From assembly GCA_024275435.1 (NCBI GenBank), contig JAJRZC010000093.1:1-36085 (forward strand): a DNA stretch of 36,085 nucleotides, given 5' to 3'. Of this stretch, positions 17,272-25,380 are shown piece after piece. The notes beneath the pieces are model-generated. The model saw only the letters and a program-made list of their open reading frames with translations. It had not been told where the DNA came from and made no database searches. This DNA comes from Alphaproteobacteria bacterium. GTDB taxonomy: Bacteria; Pseudomonadota; Alphaproteobacteria; Rhizobiales; Hyphomicrobiaceae. Every line of letters begins with the position of its first letter. The first letter of the stretch is position 1. The position numbers and the translations under genes are program-made.

Positions 17272-18243
17272 TTAGGGCTTGTTTGAAAGCCCGAGGCGCT
17301 TCATGCGGCGGTAGAGGGTTGCCCGTCCAATTCCCAGTGCCTGTGCAGTGGCAGACATGTTTCCATCAGCTCTGGCCAATGCGCGTTGAATCTCACTGCG
17401 CTCAGCAGCGAGAAGATCAGCTTTTTGTTCCTGCCCACACAAGATATCCGCAGCAGGGCGAGGGGACCTGAAACTTTCATTGGTCAAACCAAAAGCAAGG
17501 CGTGCCGCCCGCGTTGCACCGATCACCAAGTCATCCCTATCCACCGCTAAGAGCATTTGGCCATTGTTACCAGGGCTGGAGCCCACAAGAACAATTCGAG
17601 AATCACGAAAGGTCTCATGAAAATAGTCGGTTTCAATCTTCTTGGCTGCATCGGCAATGACAGCTGAGACCAAGGATGCGACCCGTTCGGTGTGATCTGC
17701 TCGGCAAGAAGAAACGTCCAATGCGGCAACTAGCTTTCCTTCGTGATCGAATATTGGCGCATCCATACAACTCATATCGGTGTTGCGGCTATAAAAGTGC
17801 TCATCACGATGGATCGCTACTGGTCTTTGTTCGGCCAGACACGTCCCGATTCCGTTTGTGCCTTCCAACGCTTCGCTCCAAACCGCGCCCGTCCTTAAGC
17901 CCCATTGGGAAAAAATCTTGTCGTCAGAGACAGAGCTGCGCCGGTCTACGATCACACCATTCTTGTCGGTCAAAAGAACGCAACATCCCGTGTCACCAAC
18001 AGATTGAAAAAGCCGGTCGAGGGTCGGTTGGGCAACCGCAAGCAGAGGATCTATAGCTTCGCGTGCTTTACGCAGCTCAGCATAGCTAAGATATTGAGCT
18101 TGACGCTTGGTATCAGGTTCCAAACCATGGCTTAGAAGCGATCGTCTCCAGGACGCAGCAACCATGGAATGCGCTGCAGCGTCGCCTGATTGGGCGATCT
18201 CTAGAACCTGATCTGCGTGGCGTGGTGGATACGTTCGTCCCAT
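17272..18243 (-). CDS. GAF-domain Fis-family transcriptional regulator without AAA+ domain (AcoR-like)
   Basis: A 323-residue cytoplasmic regulator. Residues about 70-200 form a GAF sensor domain of the AcoR type (WSEALEGTNGIGTCLAEQRPVAIHRDEHF...SCMDAPIFDHEGKLVAALDVSS). A PAS-like linker covers about 205-265, and residues 282-320 are a Fis-type helix-turn-helix (IQRALARADGNMSATAQALGIGRATLYRRMKRLGL). The central AAA+ ATPase found in AcoR and other sigma54 activators is absent, with no GAFTGA or Walker motifs, so it cannot open sigma54 promoters and should act through sigma70. The palindrome at 17189-17212 and the acs operon promoter lie just past its stop. The ligand is unknown; an alcohol, aldehyde or acetate is a reasonable guess. 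Confidence 0.87.
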   Translation of the reverse strand: MGRTYPPRHADQVLEIAQSGDAAAHSMVAASWRRSLLSHGLEPDTKRQAQYLSYAELRKAREAIDPLLAVAQPTLDRLFQSVGDTGCCVLLTDKNGVIVDRRSSVSDDKIFSQWGLRTGAVWSEALEGTNGIGTCLAEQRPVAIHRDEHFYSRNTDMSCMDAPIFDHEGKLVAALDVSSCRADHTERVASLVSAVIADAAKKIETDYFHETFRDSRIVLVGSSPGNNGQMLLAVDRDDLVIGATRAARLAFGLTNESFRSPRPAADILCGQEQKADLLAAERSEIQRALARADGNMSATAQALGIGRATLYRRMKRLGLSNKP

Positions 18244-18459
18244 CTTGGTTCTCCATGAGACCGTTACTTTCTCACAATTTCGCTCAATTGCAAGTTCCTA
18301 CCTTGGTTAGAATTAAACCCCGATATTGAGGGCACGGTATTGGGGGAGGCAAGACCAGGAAGCAGGCCTGCTGAAATGATCCAGTTTGATATTTGTTACC
18401 GGGAAGCCTAAACTTGGTATGGTAATTGTCTTACCTCATCAGGTATTGGGAAAAGACCA
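18244..18459. promoter_or_regulatory. Divergent promoter region, regulator / VWA gene
   Basis: Holds the promoters of the leftward Fis-type regulator and the rightward VWA gene. It contains a perfect 12-bp palindrome, AGCAGGCCTGCT at 18361-18372, of unknown meaning. Neither the TGTCTC repeat nor the 14-bp quinoprotein motif occurs here. Confidence 0.4.
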
Positions 18460-19191
18460 ATGGGCAATCTTCGAACCGCAATTCTGTTGTGTCTATCCGC
18501 TGGTCTGATCAGCGCGGCGAGTTTGTCCGCCATCGCAGAGCCGGCCAAGACCTCACTATGTAGGCAGGACGCAATGATCGTTTTCGATGCCTCCGGTTCT
18601 ATGTCGGGTATGCTTCGCACCGGTGTGCGCGAGTCGCGAATAACACGCGTCCGCCAAGCTCTGCAGGAAGTCCTGCCGCAAATCGAAATTTACAGAAATC
18701 TGGGTCTTATCGTCTATGGTTCAGGACAGGCAGATTCATGCTCCAGCATCGACATTCGCTTTACGCCTGCCCCAAATTCTGCAGCGAGAATTATCGCCGA
18801 AGTTGATGCCCTCGTTCCTTCTGGCGGTACGCCACTAACAAGGGCGGTACAACTAGCTGCAGACGTATTAAAATTTCGCGAGCGTGAGGGTACCATCGTA
18901 TTGTTCACCGATGGTGAGGAAACTTGCGGGGGTGCCACTTGTTCCTTGGCACGGCGTCTACGCTTAGAATCTCGCGGGTTGAAGGTCCACGTCATAGATT
19001 ACACGATCCGAGATCCATTTGGTCAACGCGGACATTTTAAGTCCCATTGCCTAGTGAATGAGACGGGCGGTATCTACGTGCCTGTGGAAACGAAAGAAGA
19101 GCTTGTTGCGGCATTTCGCAAAACACTTGGTTGCTCGTTGGTGACGCTTTTGAGCCCAGATGGTACAACTTCGGATAGTGTCAAGCGTTAG
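18460..19191 (+). CDS. Secreted von Willebrand factor A (VWA) domain protein of the quinoprotein locus
   Basis: Exported protein of 243 residues with a signal peptide (1-26, ending AIAEP). The VWA domain has a complete metal-ion adhesion site: DASGSMS (43-49), the Thr in GGTPLT (about 124) and FTDGEE (D151). It should therefore bind a divalent metal and a protein partner. Several cysteines (near 34, 94, 156, 161, 197 and 225) suggest disulfides, in keeping with a periplasmic place. VWA proteins accompany PQQ dehydrogenase clusters, where they may help assemble the enzyme, but this role is not proven. It stands alone, divergent from the regulator and convergent with the metallohydrolase. Confidence 0.85.
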   Translation: MGNLRTAILLCLSAGLISAASLSAIAEPAKTSLCRQDAMIVFDASGSMSGMLRTGVRESRITRVRQALQEVLPQIEIYRNLGLIVYGSGQADSCSSIDIRFTPAPNSAARIIAEVDALVPSGGTPLTRAVQLAADVLKFREREGTIVLFTDGEETCGGATCSLARRLRLESRGLKVHVIDYTIRDPFGQRGHFKSHCLVNETGGIYVPVETKEELVAAFRKTLGCSLVTLLSPDGTTSDSVKR

Positions 19192-19260
19192 CTGGTCTAT
19201 CTTCACGCTACGAATTGGGAACTGGCGCATTCACTACAGATGGGACACTCAAGATGCGAT

Positions 19261-20250
19261 CTAAGGTGAATTAGATTGGTCGACGCGCGGCAACTTACTT
19301 GCTTCAAGCTTAGGATAAAGGTGCATGACTGAGCGCTCGAACTCGTAACGCGCCAAAGCAATCTTTGCAGTCCACGCCGGCAGCGGTTCTTGAAATGCCT
19401 CGGTCATGGTAAGGCCTCTTTCACATGCGTCACCGATGGTTTGTTCAATGGTATTCAACCAATCAACAGTCTGGGTAATCCCCCGGGTACCGCTTTCAGC
19501 AGGACCATGCCCCCCTACCATGCGAGTAGACTTAATGTTTTCTAATCGTTTCAAGCTCTTTCGCCATATGCCCAAGTCTGCATGGGGTGTTGTTGGCGCC
19601 CGATCCAAAAACACCAGGTCACCACAAAACAAAATGCCTGATCGTTCATCGAAAATCGCTAGATCTGTATCTGTGTGTCCCCCAAGAGTGAGATAACGGA
19701 GCCGGCGTTCACCAATATCTTCATGGTCAGTATCAATTATTTTATTTGGTAAAATTAGTTCAGTACCGCGCATCCAATCGCCTGCCAGTTGGTACATCGC
19801 TGTTGCAAATTCTTCGCCACTTCGTTTAAGACCGTCAACAACACCCTGGGGGGCGGCAATTAGTTTTGGCTCAAATGCCTGGTTACCAAATACATGATCA
19901 GGATGAAAGTGGGTGATCAAAACACGAGCAATAGGTTTTCCGGTAAGTTGCTCGACAATTGACTTCAAAGCGGTGCCAAATCGCAATGAGGGACCAGTAT
20001 CGATAACGATCACCCCATCACGGGTGTCGAGGATCGAAATATTAGCAATGGCACCACCATTTTTCATGGTGATGGGCTCGTTGGCTCCAAAAAGAACCCA
20101 AACTCCATCAGCAATCTTTTTCGGATCCAGTTTGTACCGCAACGGTGCCGCTACTGCATCAGGTATTGGCCAAAGGGGCAACGAAGCTGCTGCACACCCA
20201 AGCACCGAAACGGCCTCACGGCGTGTGAAGAACTGGCGTGTATTGCTCAC
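19261..20250 (-). CDS. Quinoprotein relay system zinc metallohydrolase (MBL fold)
   Basis: Metallo-beta-lactamase fold protein, exported. The N terminus has FTRREAVSVLG followed by a hydrophobic stretch and AVAAP, a twin-arginine-like signal, which would mean export as a folded metalloprotein. Metal ligands are seen in HFHPDH (114-119), GGHTDTD (H192), CGDLVF (D211) and GGHGP (H248), so two zinc ions are likely. It resembles SoxH-related proteins linked to PQQ dehydrogenases. It may process an adduct on the SoxYZ-like carrier encoded 18 bases upstream in the same operon; this is inference, since no substrate is known. Confidence 0.9.
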   Translation of the reverse strand: MSNTRQFFTRREAVSVLGCAAASLPLWPIPDAVAAPLRYKLDPKKIADGVWVLFGANEPITMKNGGAIANISILDTRDGVIVIDTGPSLRFGTALKSIVEQLTGKPIARVLITHFHPDHVFGNQAFEPKLIAAPQGVVDGLKRSGEEFATAMYQLAGDWMRGTELILPNKIIDTDHEDIGERRLRYLTLGGHTDTDLAIFDERSGILFCGDLVFLDRAPTTPHADLGIWRKSLKRLENIKSTRMVGGHGPAESGTRGITQTVDWLNTIEQTIGDACERGLTMTEAFQEPLPAWTAKIALARYEFERSVMHLYPKLEASKLPRVDQSNSP

Positions 20251-20268
20251 GGTTCAGCCTTTAATAGA

Positions 20269-21096
20269 TTAAGGAGTTAAGGTCGAATTTTGTAGTATCG
20301 CCCGGCTTTGTTTCCAGCGAGCCGGAATTTTAGAGGGGTAAATATTACCGCCAATATCGCGTCCCTCAATAAGCACAGCATCATCACTCAATGGTAATTT
20401 AACATGCAATGTCATCGTCGGGTCTTCGCTGACGGGTTCACGTATATTGACTAACGCCAGCAAGACTCCTGAAGAGCTGCGAAGTTGAAGCGTCTCAATA
20501 TAAAAGGCGGGAATATTGTCAGGTGTTAAGCCGGTGTCCATAGGGTGACGAACGGTAAGTCGAACTCTTGTCGACCCGTCTAGTTGTGGCCAAAGCCGAC
20601 CGCGGGTATGCCCGAGAGTCGTGGACCAGTCTTCTTTTTGGCGCGCCATGGCAGGTGAAGAGCAACCGCCGCCTGTCGCATCGAGATAGATTCCACCAAT
20701 ATGCCAAACACCATCGGCCGTTAGTACAGCTGCACGAACCGGCGTCGCTTGCTCTACCTTCATTCGAAACGAAATAAATGGTTTGGCCTTAAGCGGGGTC
20801 AAAGTTAAAACATGTTGAATGGGATTGAAGTCAGCGAATACGACAATCTTTCTAACGTTAGGCAAATCCCGTGCGTCTACACTCACAGGTACCTGGGCCT
20901 GGTTTTCGAGGACACTGGGAACGATCACTTTGACGCGCTCATCAAAGACATAGGCGCTATCGCCAATGAACTGATCTTTCATTTCCTCCCAGTTGACGGA
21001 ATTGAGCGGATCCTGAGAAGCAAAACTTGATGATGGAAGCACAATCCAAACCAGCAATGTCGCTACCATCCACACCCGACTAATGCTTTTCATCAA
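20269..21096 (-). CDS. Quinoprotein dehydrogenase-associated SoxYZ-like fused carrier
   Basis: Periplasmic protein of 275 residues: signal peptide (1-26, ending SFAS), a SoxY-like domain (about 30-140), then a SoxZ-like domain (about 170-260, with VRLTVRHPMDTGL). In sulfur-oxidising bacteria SoxY carries sulfur on a Cys in a C-terminal GGCGG tail. Here the matching Cys is C145 in ATGGGCSSP, in the middle of the chain between the two domains, so SoxY and SoxZ are fused and the carrier arm is an internal loop. That Cys is probably the attachment point for an unknown cargo. First gene of a two-gene operon with the metallohydrolase; the promoter region has the 14-bp motif at 21240. Confidence 0.88.
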   Translation of the reverse strand: MMKSISRVWMVATLLVWIVLPSSSFASQDPLNSVNWEEMKDQFIGDSAYVFDERVKVIVPSVLENQAQVPVSVDARDLPNVRKIVVFADFNPIQHVLTLTPLKAKPFISFRMKVEQATPVRAAVLTADGVWHIGGIYLDATGGGCSSPAMARQKEDWSTTLGHTRGRLWPQLDGSTRVRLTVRHPMDTGLTPDNIPAFYIETLQLRSSSGVLLALVNIREPVSEDPTMTLHVKLPLSDDAVLIEGRDIGGNIYPSKIPARWKQSRAILQNSTLTP

Positions 21097-21239
21097 TCTT
21101 GTATCCTTAACCTTAGTCAGCCCAGTTTCAGATCAAATGATAATACACCTGCCTGAGACCCGCAACTTTACCTAGTGTTGGACCATTTCAAATTACATTT
21201 CTGTGATCGTAATTGCAGGTATCATCATAGGCAGATGGG

Positions 21240-21253
21240 ACTTTAGTACTAAA
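21240..21253. promoter_or_regulatory. Candidate quinoprotein-regulon operator, copy 1
   Basis: ACTTTAGTACTAAA, part of a perfect 14-bp palindrome CTTTAGTACTAAAG at 21241-21254. It lies in the 288-base divergent region, 131 bases before the CX3CW gene and about 143-145 bases before the SoxYZ-like gene. It matches the shared motif ACTWTAGTRCNAMA. Confidence 0.5.
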
Positions 21254-21384
21254 GGATGGATTGCTGTTTGCCGCAATTGTCATCTTAAATACTATGACGC
21301 GAACAAACATCACGTCACTTCGGGTAAATTGATTGGTCTAGGTGGGCGGGGCTCACTGGAAGTGGTCGGCAGGTAGACAAAGTT

Positions 21385-22002
21385 ATGAGGACCAATCTCC
21401 ATCTCATCAACCATATGATTGTCACGCTTGCGCTGACAATGGCGCTTTTCTTACCCAGAAGTATTTCCACCATCGCTGGTGAGGATTCTTATTTCGATCC
21501 TCTCACCGGCTATCGGATCAATCATTATCGTGCCCCTGTGCCTGAAAAGGCTCCTGGAGGTAAGCGCGTTCGTGTTGACGACGTAGAACAGATTATCGCT
21601 GATAAGTCCGTCATCCTGATCGACGTCATGGCTTCAACCGGACCCGGCCCAGACTTGAAAACGGGGGCGTGGCGCATGGTCAAGATACGAGAAAATATCC
21701 CTGGTTCAGTTTGGTTGCCAAATGTTGGCAAAGGCAAGCTAAGTGATCAAATTCTGAATTATTTTAAAGACAACCTGAAACGTCTCACCAAGGGTAACAA
21801 ATCACACCCAATCGTCATCTACTGTCAGGCCGACTGCTGGATGTCTTGGAATGCTGTAAAACGTGCCTCAGAACTTGGATATACGAATATATATTGGTAC
21901 CCAGAGGGAACCGATGGATGGTTGGATTGGGACGGGCGGCTCGTTGTGGCAAAACCAGTTCCACTACCACCAACTATGAACAGCTCTGTGAGAGCACCAT
22001 AA
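21385..22002 (+). CDS. PQQ-catabolism-associated CX3CW rhodanese-like protein
   Basis: Exported 205-residue protein with a signal peptide (about 1-31) and a rhodanese-like domain. The active loop reads YCQADCWMSWNA, with C147, C151 and W152. The following NIYWYPEGTDGW segment is also typical of this quinoprotein-associated family (named CXXCW in databases, although three residues separate the cysteines here). The two cysteines could act in sulfur transfer or as a redox pair, perhaps on the SoxYZ-like carrier that is divergently transcribed. That link is inference; the family's biochemistry is not established. Confidence 0.88.
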   Translation: MRTNLHLINHMIVTLALTMALFLPRSISTIAGEDSYFDPLTGYRINHYRAPVPEKAPGGKRVRVDDVEQIIADKSVILIDVMASTGPGPDLKTGAWRMVKIRENIPGSVWLPNVGKGKLSDQILNYFKDNLKRLTKGNKSHPIVIYCQADCWMSWNAVKRASELGYTNIYWYPEGTDGWLDWDGRLVVAKPVPLPPTMNSSVRAP

Positions 22003-22099
22003 CCAGTTCAATAAATGAAGGCGTTTAGTCAATGATAAACGAACCGCTTTCAACGAACTCTGATTTTATCCGTGACTATCAAGAGAGCGTTGCCCTGAT

Positions 22100-22645
22100 C
22101 TACCTTATCTCGAGGCGCGGATACAAATGCTGGCTGGCTTGCCCTTTTGTAAGGTCCGCAATAGGACGTGCGTACTCAGTTTCAGGCGGCACAGCCAACA
22201 CATTCATGTCAGTTTCCATCAACACACCATGAATTCGGCCATCTTTACCTTTGGTAAGGTCGTAATAGATCCCATTCCATGCGTTAATTCCGTACTCCCC
22301 CGGCTTCTTGTGTAAAAATAAAAGTTCATACTCAAGATCAGTCATGTCATCAGCAGTGACCATCTTGTGGGTCTTATAGGGATAAACAAGATGGCAAAGA
22401 GACTGCGTTTTGCCATCGATACATTGGAATGGGCGCATCGATAGAAACTTATTGACGAACTGGCTTTCATCAAGCTTCACATCAATCTTTGAACCGTTAT
22501 CCAGCTTGGTGAATGTCACGCGGCCAATTACAACTTCTTGGTTGTCAGCACCAATTAACACAATAGATTTGTCACCTTCAAAGGCAAAAGCTGGGACAAA
22601 TGTCACCAGTAGCGCGATCAAGGATAGAGTTATGCATTTCGGCAT
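22100..22645 (-). CDS. Secreted protein of unknown function in the quinoprotein locus
   Basis: A 181-residue exported protein. The signal peptide covers about 1-22 (LIALLVTFVPAFAF). The mature part has a beta-rich look, two cysteines in PFQCIDGKTQSLCHLVYPY (C75, C84) that may form a disulfide, and the segment PGEYGINAWNGIYYDL. I do not recognise a named domain. It lies between the CX3CW gene (convergent) and the beta-propeller gene (same strand, 127 bases upstream), so it is most likely a periplasmic accessory of alcohol oxidation. Confidence 0.75.
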   Translation of the reverse strand: MPKCITLSLIALLVTFVPAFAFEGDKSIVLIGADNQEVVIGRVTFTKLDNGSKIDVKLDESQFVNKFLSMRPFQCIDGKTQSLCHLVYPYKTHKMVTADDMTDLEYELLFLHKKPGEYGINAWNGIYYDLTKGKDGRIHGVLMETDMNVLAVPPETEYARPIADLTKGQASQHLYPRLEIR

Positions 22646-22772
22646 GGCGGGAGAACCTTTAATATTTACCTTCTCAACGAAGAAACGAAATTTTTGGATT
22701 TAACGACAAAACAGCAACAACGAACCGCGCATCAAACGGCGTTAAATCCAATCATTAAAGGGCTAAGTTCGT

Positions 22773-23744
22773 TCATTGTGTAGGTCGTATCGCAACACCC
22801 CAAGGGTAGCGTCCAACCTTGATTGCTTTCACCGCCTTAAACTTCTTGATATCGATAACCGTAACGTCATTCGAAACGCCGTTGGTTGTGAACAACAAAT
22901 CCTCTTCTGGCGTCAAAGCAAGGTGCCACACTCGTTGGCCGGTAAGTATGTAGCGTTTAACTTCATAGGTTTTGGCATCAACAACAGCAACGCGATTGGC
23001 AGGTCCTAATGCAACAAATGCTAACTTATCATCATGGGTTAGTTTCATGCCCACAGGCTGTATGCGATCTTCTGTGATGCCTTGAATGGGAAACTGAATA
23101 ACTTTTTCCACCTTGCGTGTGGCCACATCAATGATCGAAACCGTGCCGCCAATTTCGGATGATACCCAGAGTTTTTTTCCATCACGAGTAAACTCAGCGT
23201 GACGCGGGCGTTGGTCCACGAGAATATTGGCGACAACTTCAAACGTCTTGGTGTCAATGAGATGAGCCATATTGGTCGTCTCGGAAGTTGTTACCGCCAG
23301 ACTATTATCTGGAGAAACTGCCATACCTTCAGGCTCAACACCAACATCGACCTGCTTAACGACGCTTCGGGTTTGAAGATCAACGATTGTTGTTACCGCA
23401 TTGTCTTCATTGGCGATGTAAAGCCGTTTCCCGTCGGGAGAAGCTGCAAACTGCTCTGGATCCTCGCCTGAGGGCAGGTCATAAAGATGCTTATCATTGG
23501 ACGTGTCATAGACTTGAACGGCATCGCTATCGCTAGCGCAAACAAAAAACTTATTGAAATCTCTTGAAAACGTTATGCCGCGAGGGCGCATGCCAACGTC
23601 AAAAATACGAACCACTTCAAGTGACTTTGTATCAATAACATGAATCTTATTGTCTTTCTCACTGGAGACATAGACTTCATGAGCAGCGACCGGAGGCGAA
23701 ACCATAGTAACGATGATGACAGCCGCGAACTTAATCAAGTGCAT
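22773..23744 (-). CDS. YVTN-family beta-propeller protein of the quinoprotein locus
   Basis: Periplasmic beta-propeller of 323 residues. After a signal peptide (1-21, ending VAA) there are about seven blades of roughly 42 residues, each with a variant of the pattern V-x-D-x-x-x-x-x-V-(x)n-G-x-x-P-x-G-(x)n-S-P-D-x-x-x-(L/F)-x-V (e.g. VGVEPEGMAVSPDNSLAVTTS). It matches the family found next to PQQ dehydrogenases (TIGR03866-like). It has no PQQ-site cysteine pair and is likely a scaffold or binding protein rather than an enzyme. It is divergent from the cytochrome gene. Confidence 0.9.
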   Translation of the reverse strand: MHLIKFAAVIIVTMVSPPVAAHEVYVSSEKDNKIHVIDTKSLEVVRIFDVGMRPRGITFSRDFNKFFVCASDSDAVQVYDTSNDKHLYDLPSGEDPEQFAASPDGKRLYIANEDNAVTTIVDLQTRSVVKQVDVGVEPEGMAVSPDNSLAVTTSETTNMAHLIDTKTFEVVANILVDQRPRHAEFTRDGKKLWVSSEIGGTVSIIDVATRKVEKVIQFPIQGITEDRIQPVGMKLTHDDKLAFVALGPANRVAVVDAKTYEVKRYILTGQRVWHLALTPEEDLLFTTNGVSNDVTVIDIKKFKAVKAIKVGRYPWGVAIRPTQ

Positions 23745-24070
23745 TCAAAGGCCCCTTTTTTGCGGAAGCTCAGCGCGTTACCTGCAAGCTGAAAAGGACA
23801 AAGAGCCACTTGCGACGCAACACGAACAACGCCGCAGTTCCGCAACGTTTAGGCGTAGGGAGTGCAACCAGTAAGGTGATATTCTAGTCCATCGTAAAAC
23901 TTCACCAAAGGGCTACTATAGTACAACATAGTGCGCACAACCGGGGCATCAGAAGATGCAGGCGGAAATTATGCGGCTTTTTATGTTCGACTTTTGGCTA
24001 ATGTCCACATGGGTGTTTTGCAAGCTAATTTGAGCTGTGCAATCGGAACAATAAATCCTGGGGACTATGA
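23745..24070. other. Divergent regulatory region, beta-propeller / cytochrome
   Basis: About 326 bases between the leftward beta-propeller gene and the rightward cytochrome gene. It contains copy 2 of the 14-bp motif at 23915-23928. GGGGA before the cytochrome ATG is its ribosome site. No RNA gene or further repeat was seen. Confidence 0.5.
23915..23928. promoter_or_regulatory. Candidate quinoprotein-regulon operator, copy 2
   Basis: ACTATAGTACAACA, matching ACTWTAGTRCNAMA and overlapping a TACTATAGTA palindrome. Exactly 142 bases separate its last base from the cytochrome start codon, the same distance as for copy 3 and the dehydrogenase gene. Confidence 0.5.
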
Positions 24071-24502
24071 ATGAAAGCTTTGCGAATTCTACGATACTTA
24101 GCCGTATTCGGTCTTTTCTTCACCATCGGAGTCGCTAACGTATCGGCCCATGGTGATGTCCAGCCCCAGCCAATAGATACTAAGGGCTTAAAGTCGCTCG
24201 GCGATGAGTGGCTATCTGAAAATCCTTACAGAGGTAATAAACGTGCTATCGAGATCGGAGCGTCCGGTTACAATCAAAATTGCGCGCGTTGCCATGGCCT
24301 ACAAGTTATCTCTGGTGGGCTTTCTCCCGATCTTCGCTATCTGGAATTAGGTAAAGAAGGAGACGAGTGGTTTATCGAAAGAATCCGCAAAGGTGCAACA
24401 ATCAATGGCATAACAAGAATGCCGGCCTTTGAAGGGCTAATGAGCCAAGAGGCCATGTGGGCTATCCGCACGTATATCGAAACCCAGCATGAAGAGGATT
24501 GA
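24071..24502 (+). CDS. pedF: Cytochrome c550, PedF-like electron acceptor of the quinoprotein dehydrogenase
   Basis: Small periplasmic class I cytochrome c of 143 residues. A signal peptide (1-26, ending VSAHG) precedes one haem site, NCARCHG (CxxCH at 71-75); M117 in TRMPAF is the probable sixth ligand. The C-terminal helix QEAMWAIRTYIETQ is typical. It should take electrons from the PQQ dehydrogenase encoded downstream and pass them to the oxidase chain. GGGGA lies at a proper distance before the ATG. Its stop overlaps the TTG start of the next gene. The cytochrome class is certain; the PedF assignment rests on similarity and context. Confidence 0.88.
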   Translation: MKALRILRYLAVFGLFFTIGVANVSAHGDVQPQPIDTKGLKSLGDEWLSENPYRGNKRAIEIGASGYNQNCARCHGLQVISGGLSPDLRYLELGKEGDEWFIERIRKGATINGITRMPAFEGLMSQEAMWAIRTYIETQHEED

Positions 24503-25380
24503 GCAAAGCTCTTATGACCACGCTCTTCACTTCTAAAACATCAGCAATCTTTGGTTCCATACTCGCAGTGATATTCTTTGCTGCATCCCACACCGCTTTT
24601 GCTCGCCCACTGGACGATGTGATCGAAAGTGGGGTTCTTCGCGTTATTGTTTATTACGATAACAAGCCCTTCTCTTGGGAAGAAGACGGCAAAGCGAAGG
24701 GCATAGATGCAGACCTGGGCCGCGCCATTGCGGCAAAATTAAAGGTCACTGCTGACATCATAGTGCGCACTGCAGGTGAAGAAGTCGATGACGACCTGCG
24801 TTCAAACATTTGGCAAGGACCACGCACCGGCGGACACAAAGGCGATGTGATGATGCATGTCCCGATGGATAAAGAACTCATCGCTCGCAACAACTTGGTT
24901 GCAATTTCAAATGCCTATTATCATGAACAGGTCATTCTTGTGGTCAATACGGACATGGTGGCAGACAATGAAGGGCTTTCCGCCTTCAAAAAACATGATG
25001 TAGCGGTCCAGTTCGCCACTTCTGCACACTATTTTCTCGCATTTATTGACGAAGGCGCATACGCCAATAATGTGAGCCCGTTTATGAAGTTTGAAGACGC
25101 TGCCGCGCGTTTTAACGCCAAGGAAAGTGCAGGCCTCTTAGGGCGGCGCGCTCAAATCGAGCCGCTGGTTAAAAATACTAAATTTGGTCTACGCTATATT
25201 GAACCGGAATTTCCTTCAACATTGCGGGGACGGTGGAATATTGGAACCGCCGTCAATCAAGATAGCCGAGATCTCGGCTATGCCATCGGCGCGGCGATAG
25301 AAGAAATAAAAGCTTCAGGCGAGCTTAAACAAATCTTTGAAAAATACGGCGTCTCCCTTATTGCTCCCCTCACACGTTGA
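24499..25380 (+). CDS. Quinoprotein-associated substrate-binding protein (MoxJ-like)
   Basis: A 293-residue periplasmic protein of the type II solute-binding fold. The signal peptide runs to about residue 36 (HTAFARP), followed by VIESGVLRVIVYYDNKPFSWEEDGKAKGIDADLGRAIAAKLKV, the classic family-3 binding-protein start. Members beside PQQ dehydrogenases (TIGR03871, related to MoxJ/XoxJ) have no ABC partner genes and are thought to help mature or activate the dehydrogenase; none are present here. The TTG start overlaps the cytochrome stop (TTGA), implying coupling; an ATG at 24514 is the alternative. It lies 371 bases before the dehydrogenase gene. Confidence 0.88.
   Translation: MSKALMTTLFTSKTSAIFGSILAVIFFAASHTAFARPLDDVIESGVLRVIVYYDNKPFSWEEDGKAKGIDADLGRAIAAKLKVTADIIVRTAGEEVDDDLRSNIWQGPRTGGHKGDVMMHVPMDKELIARNNLVAISNAYYHEQVILVVNTDMVADNEGLSAFKKHDVAVQFATSAHYFLAFIDEGAYANNVSPFMKFEDAAARFNAKESAGLLGRRAQIEPLVKNTKFGLRYIEPEFPSTLRGRWNIGTAVNQDSRDLGYAIGAAIEEIKASGELKQIFEKYGVSLIAPLTR

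Noticed and set aside
22032-22315. Short + strand frames opposite the secreted unknown protein
   Set aside because: They overlap the better-supported - strand gene, which has a signal peptide and a conserved-looking body.
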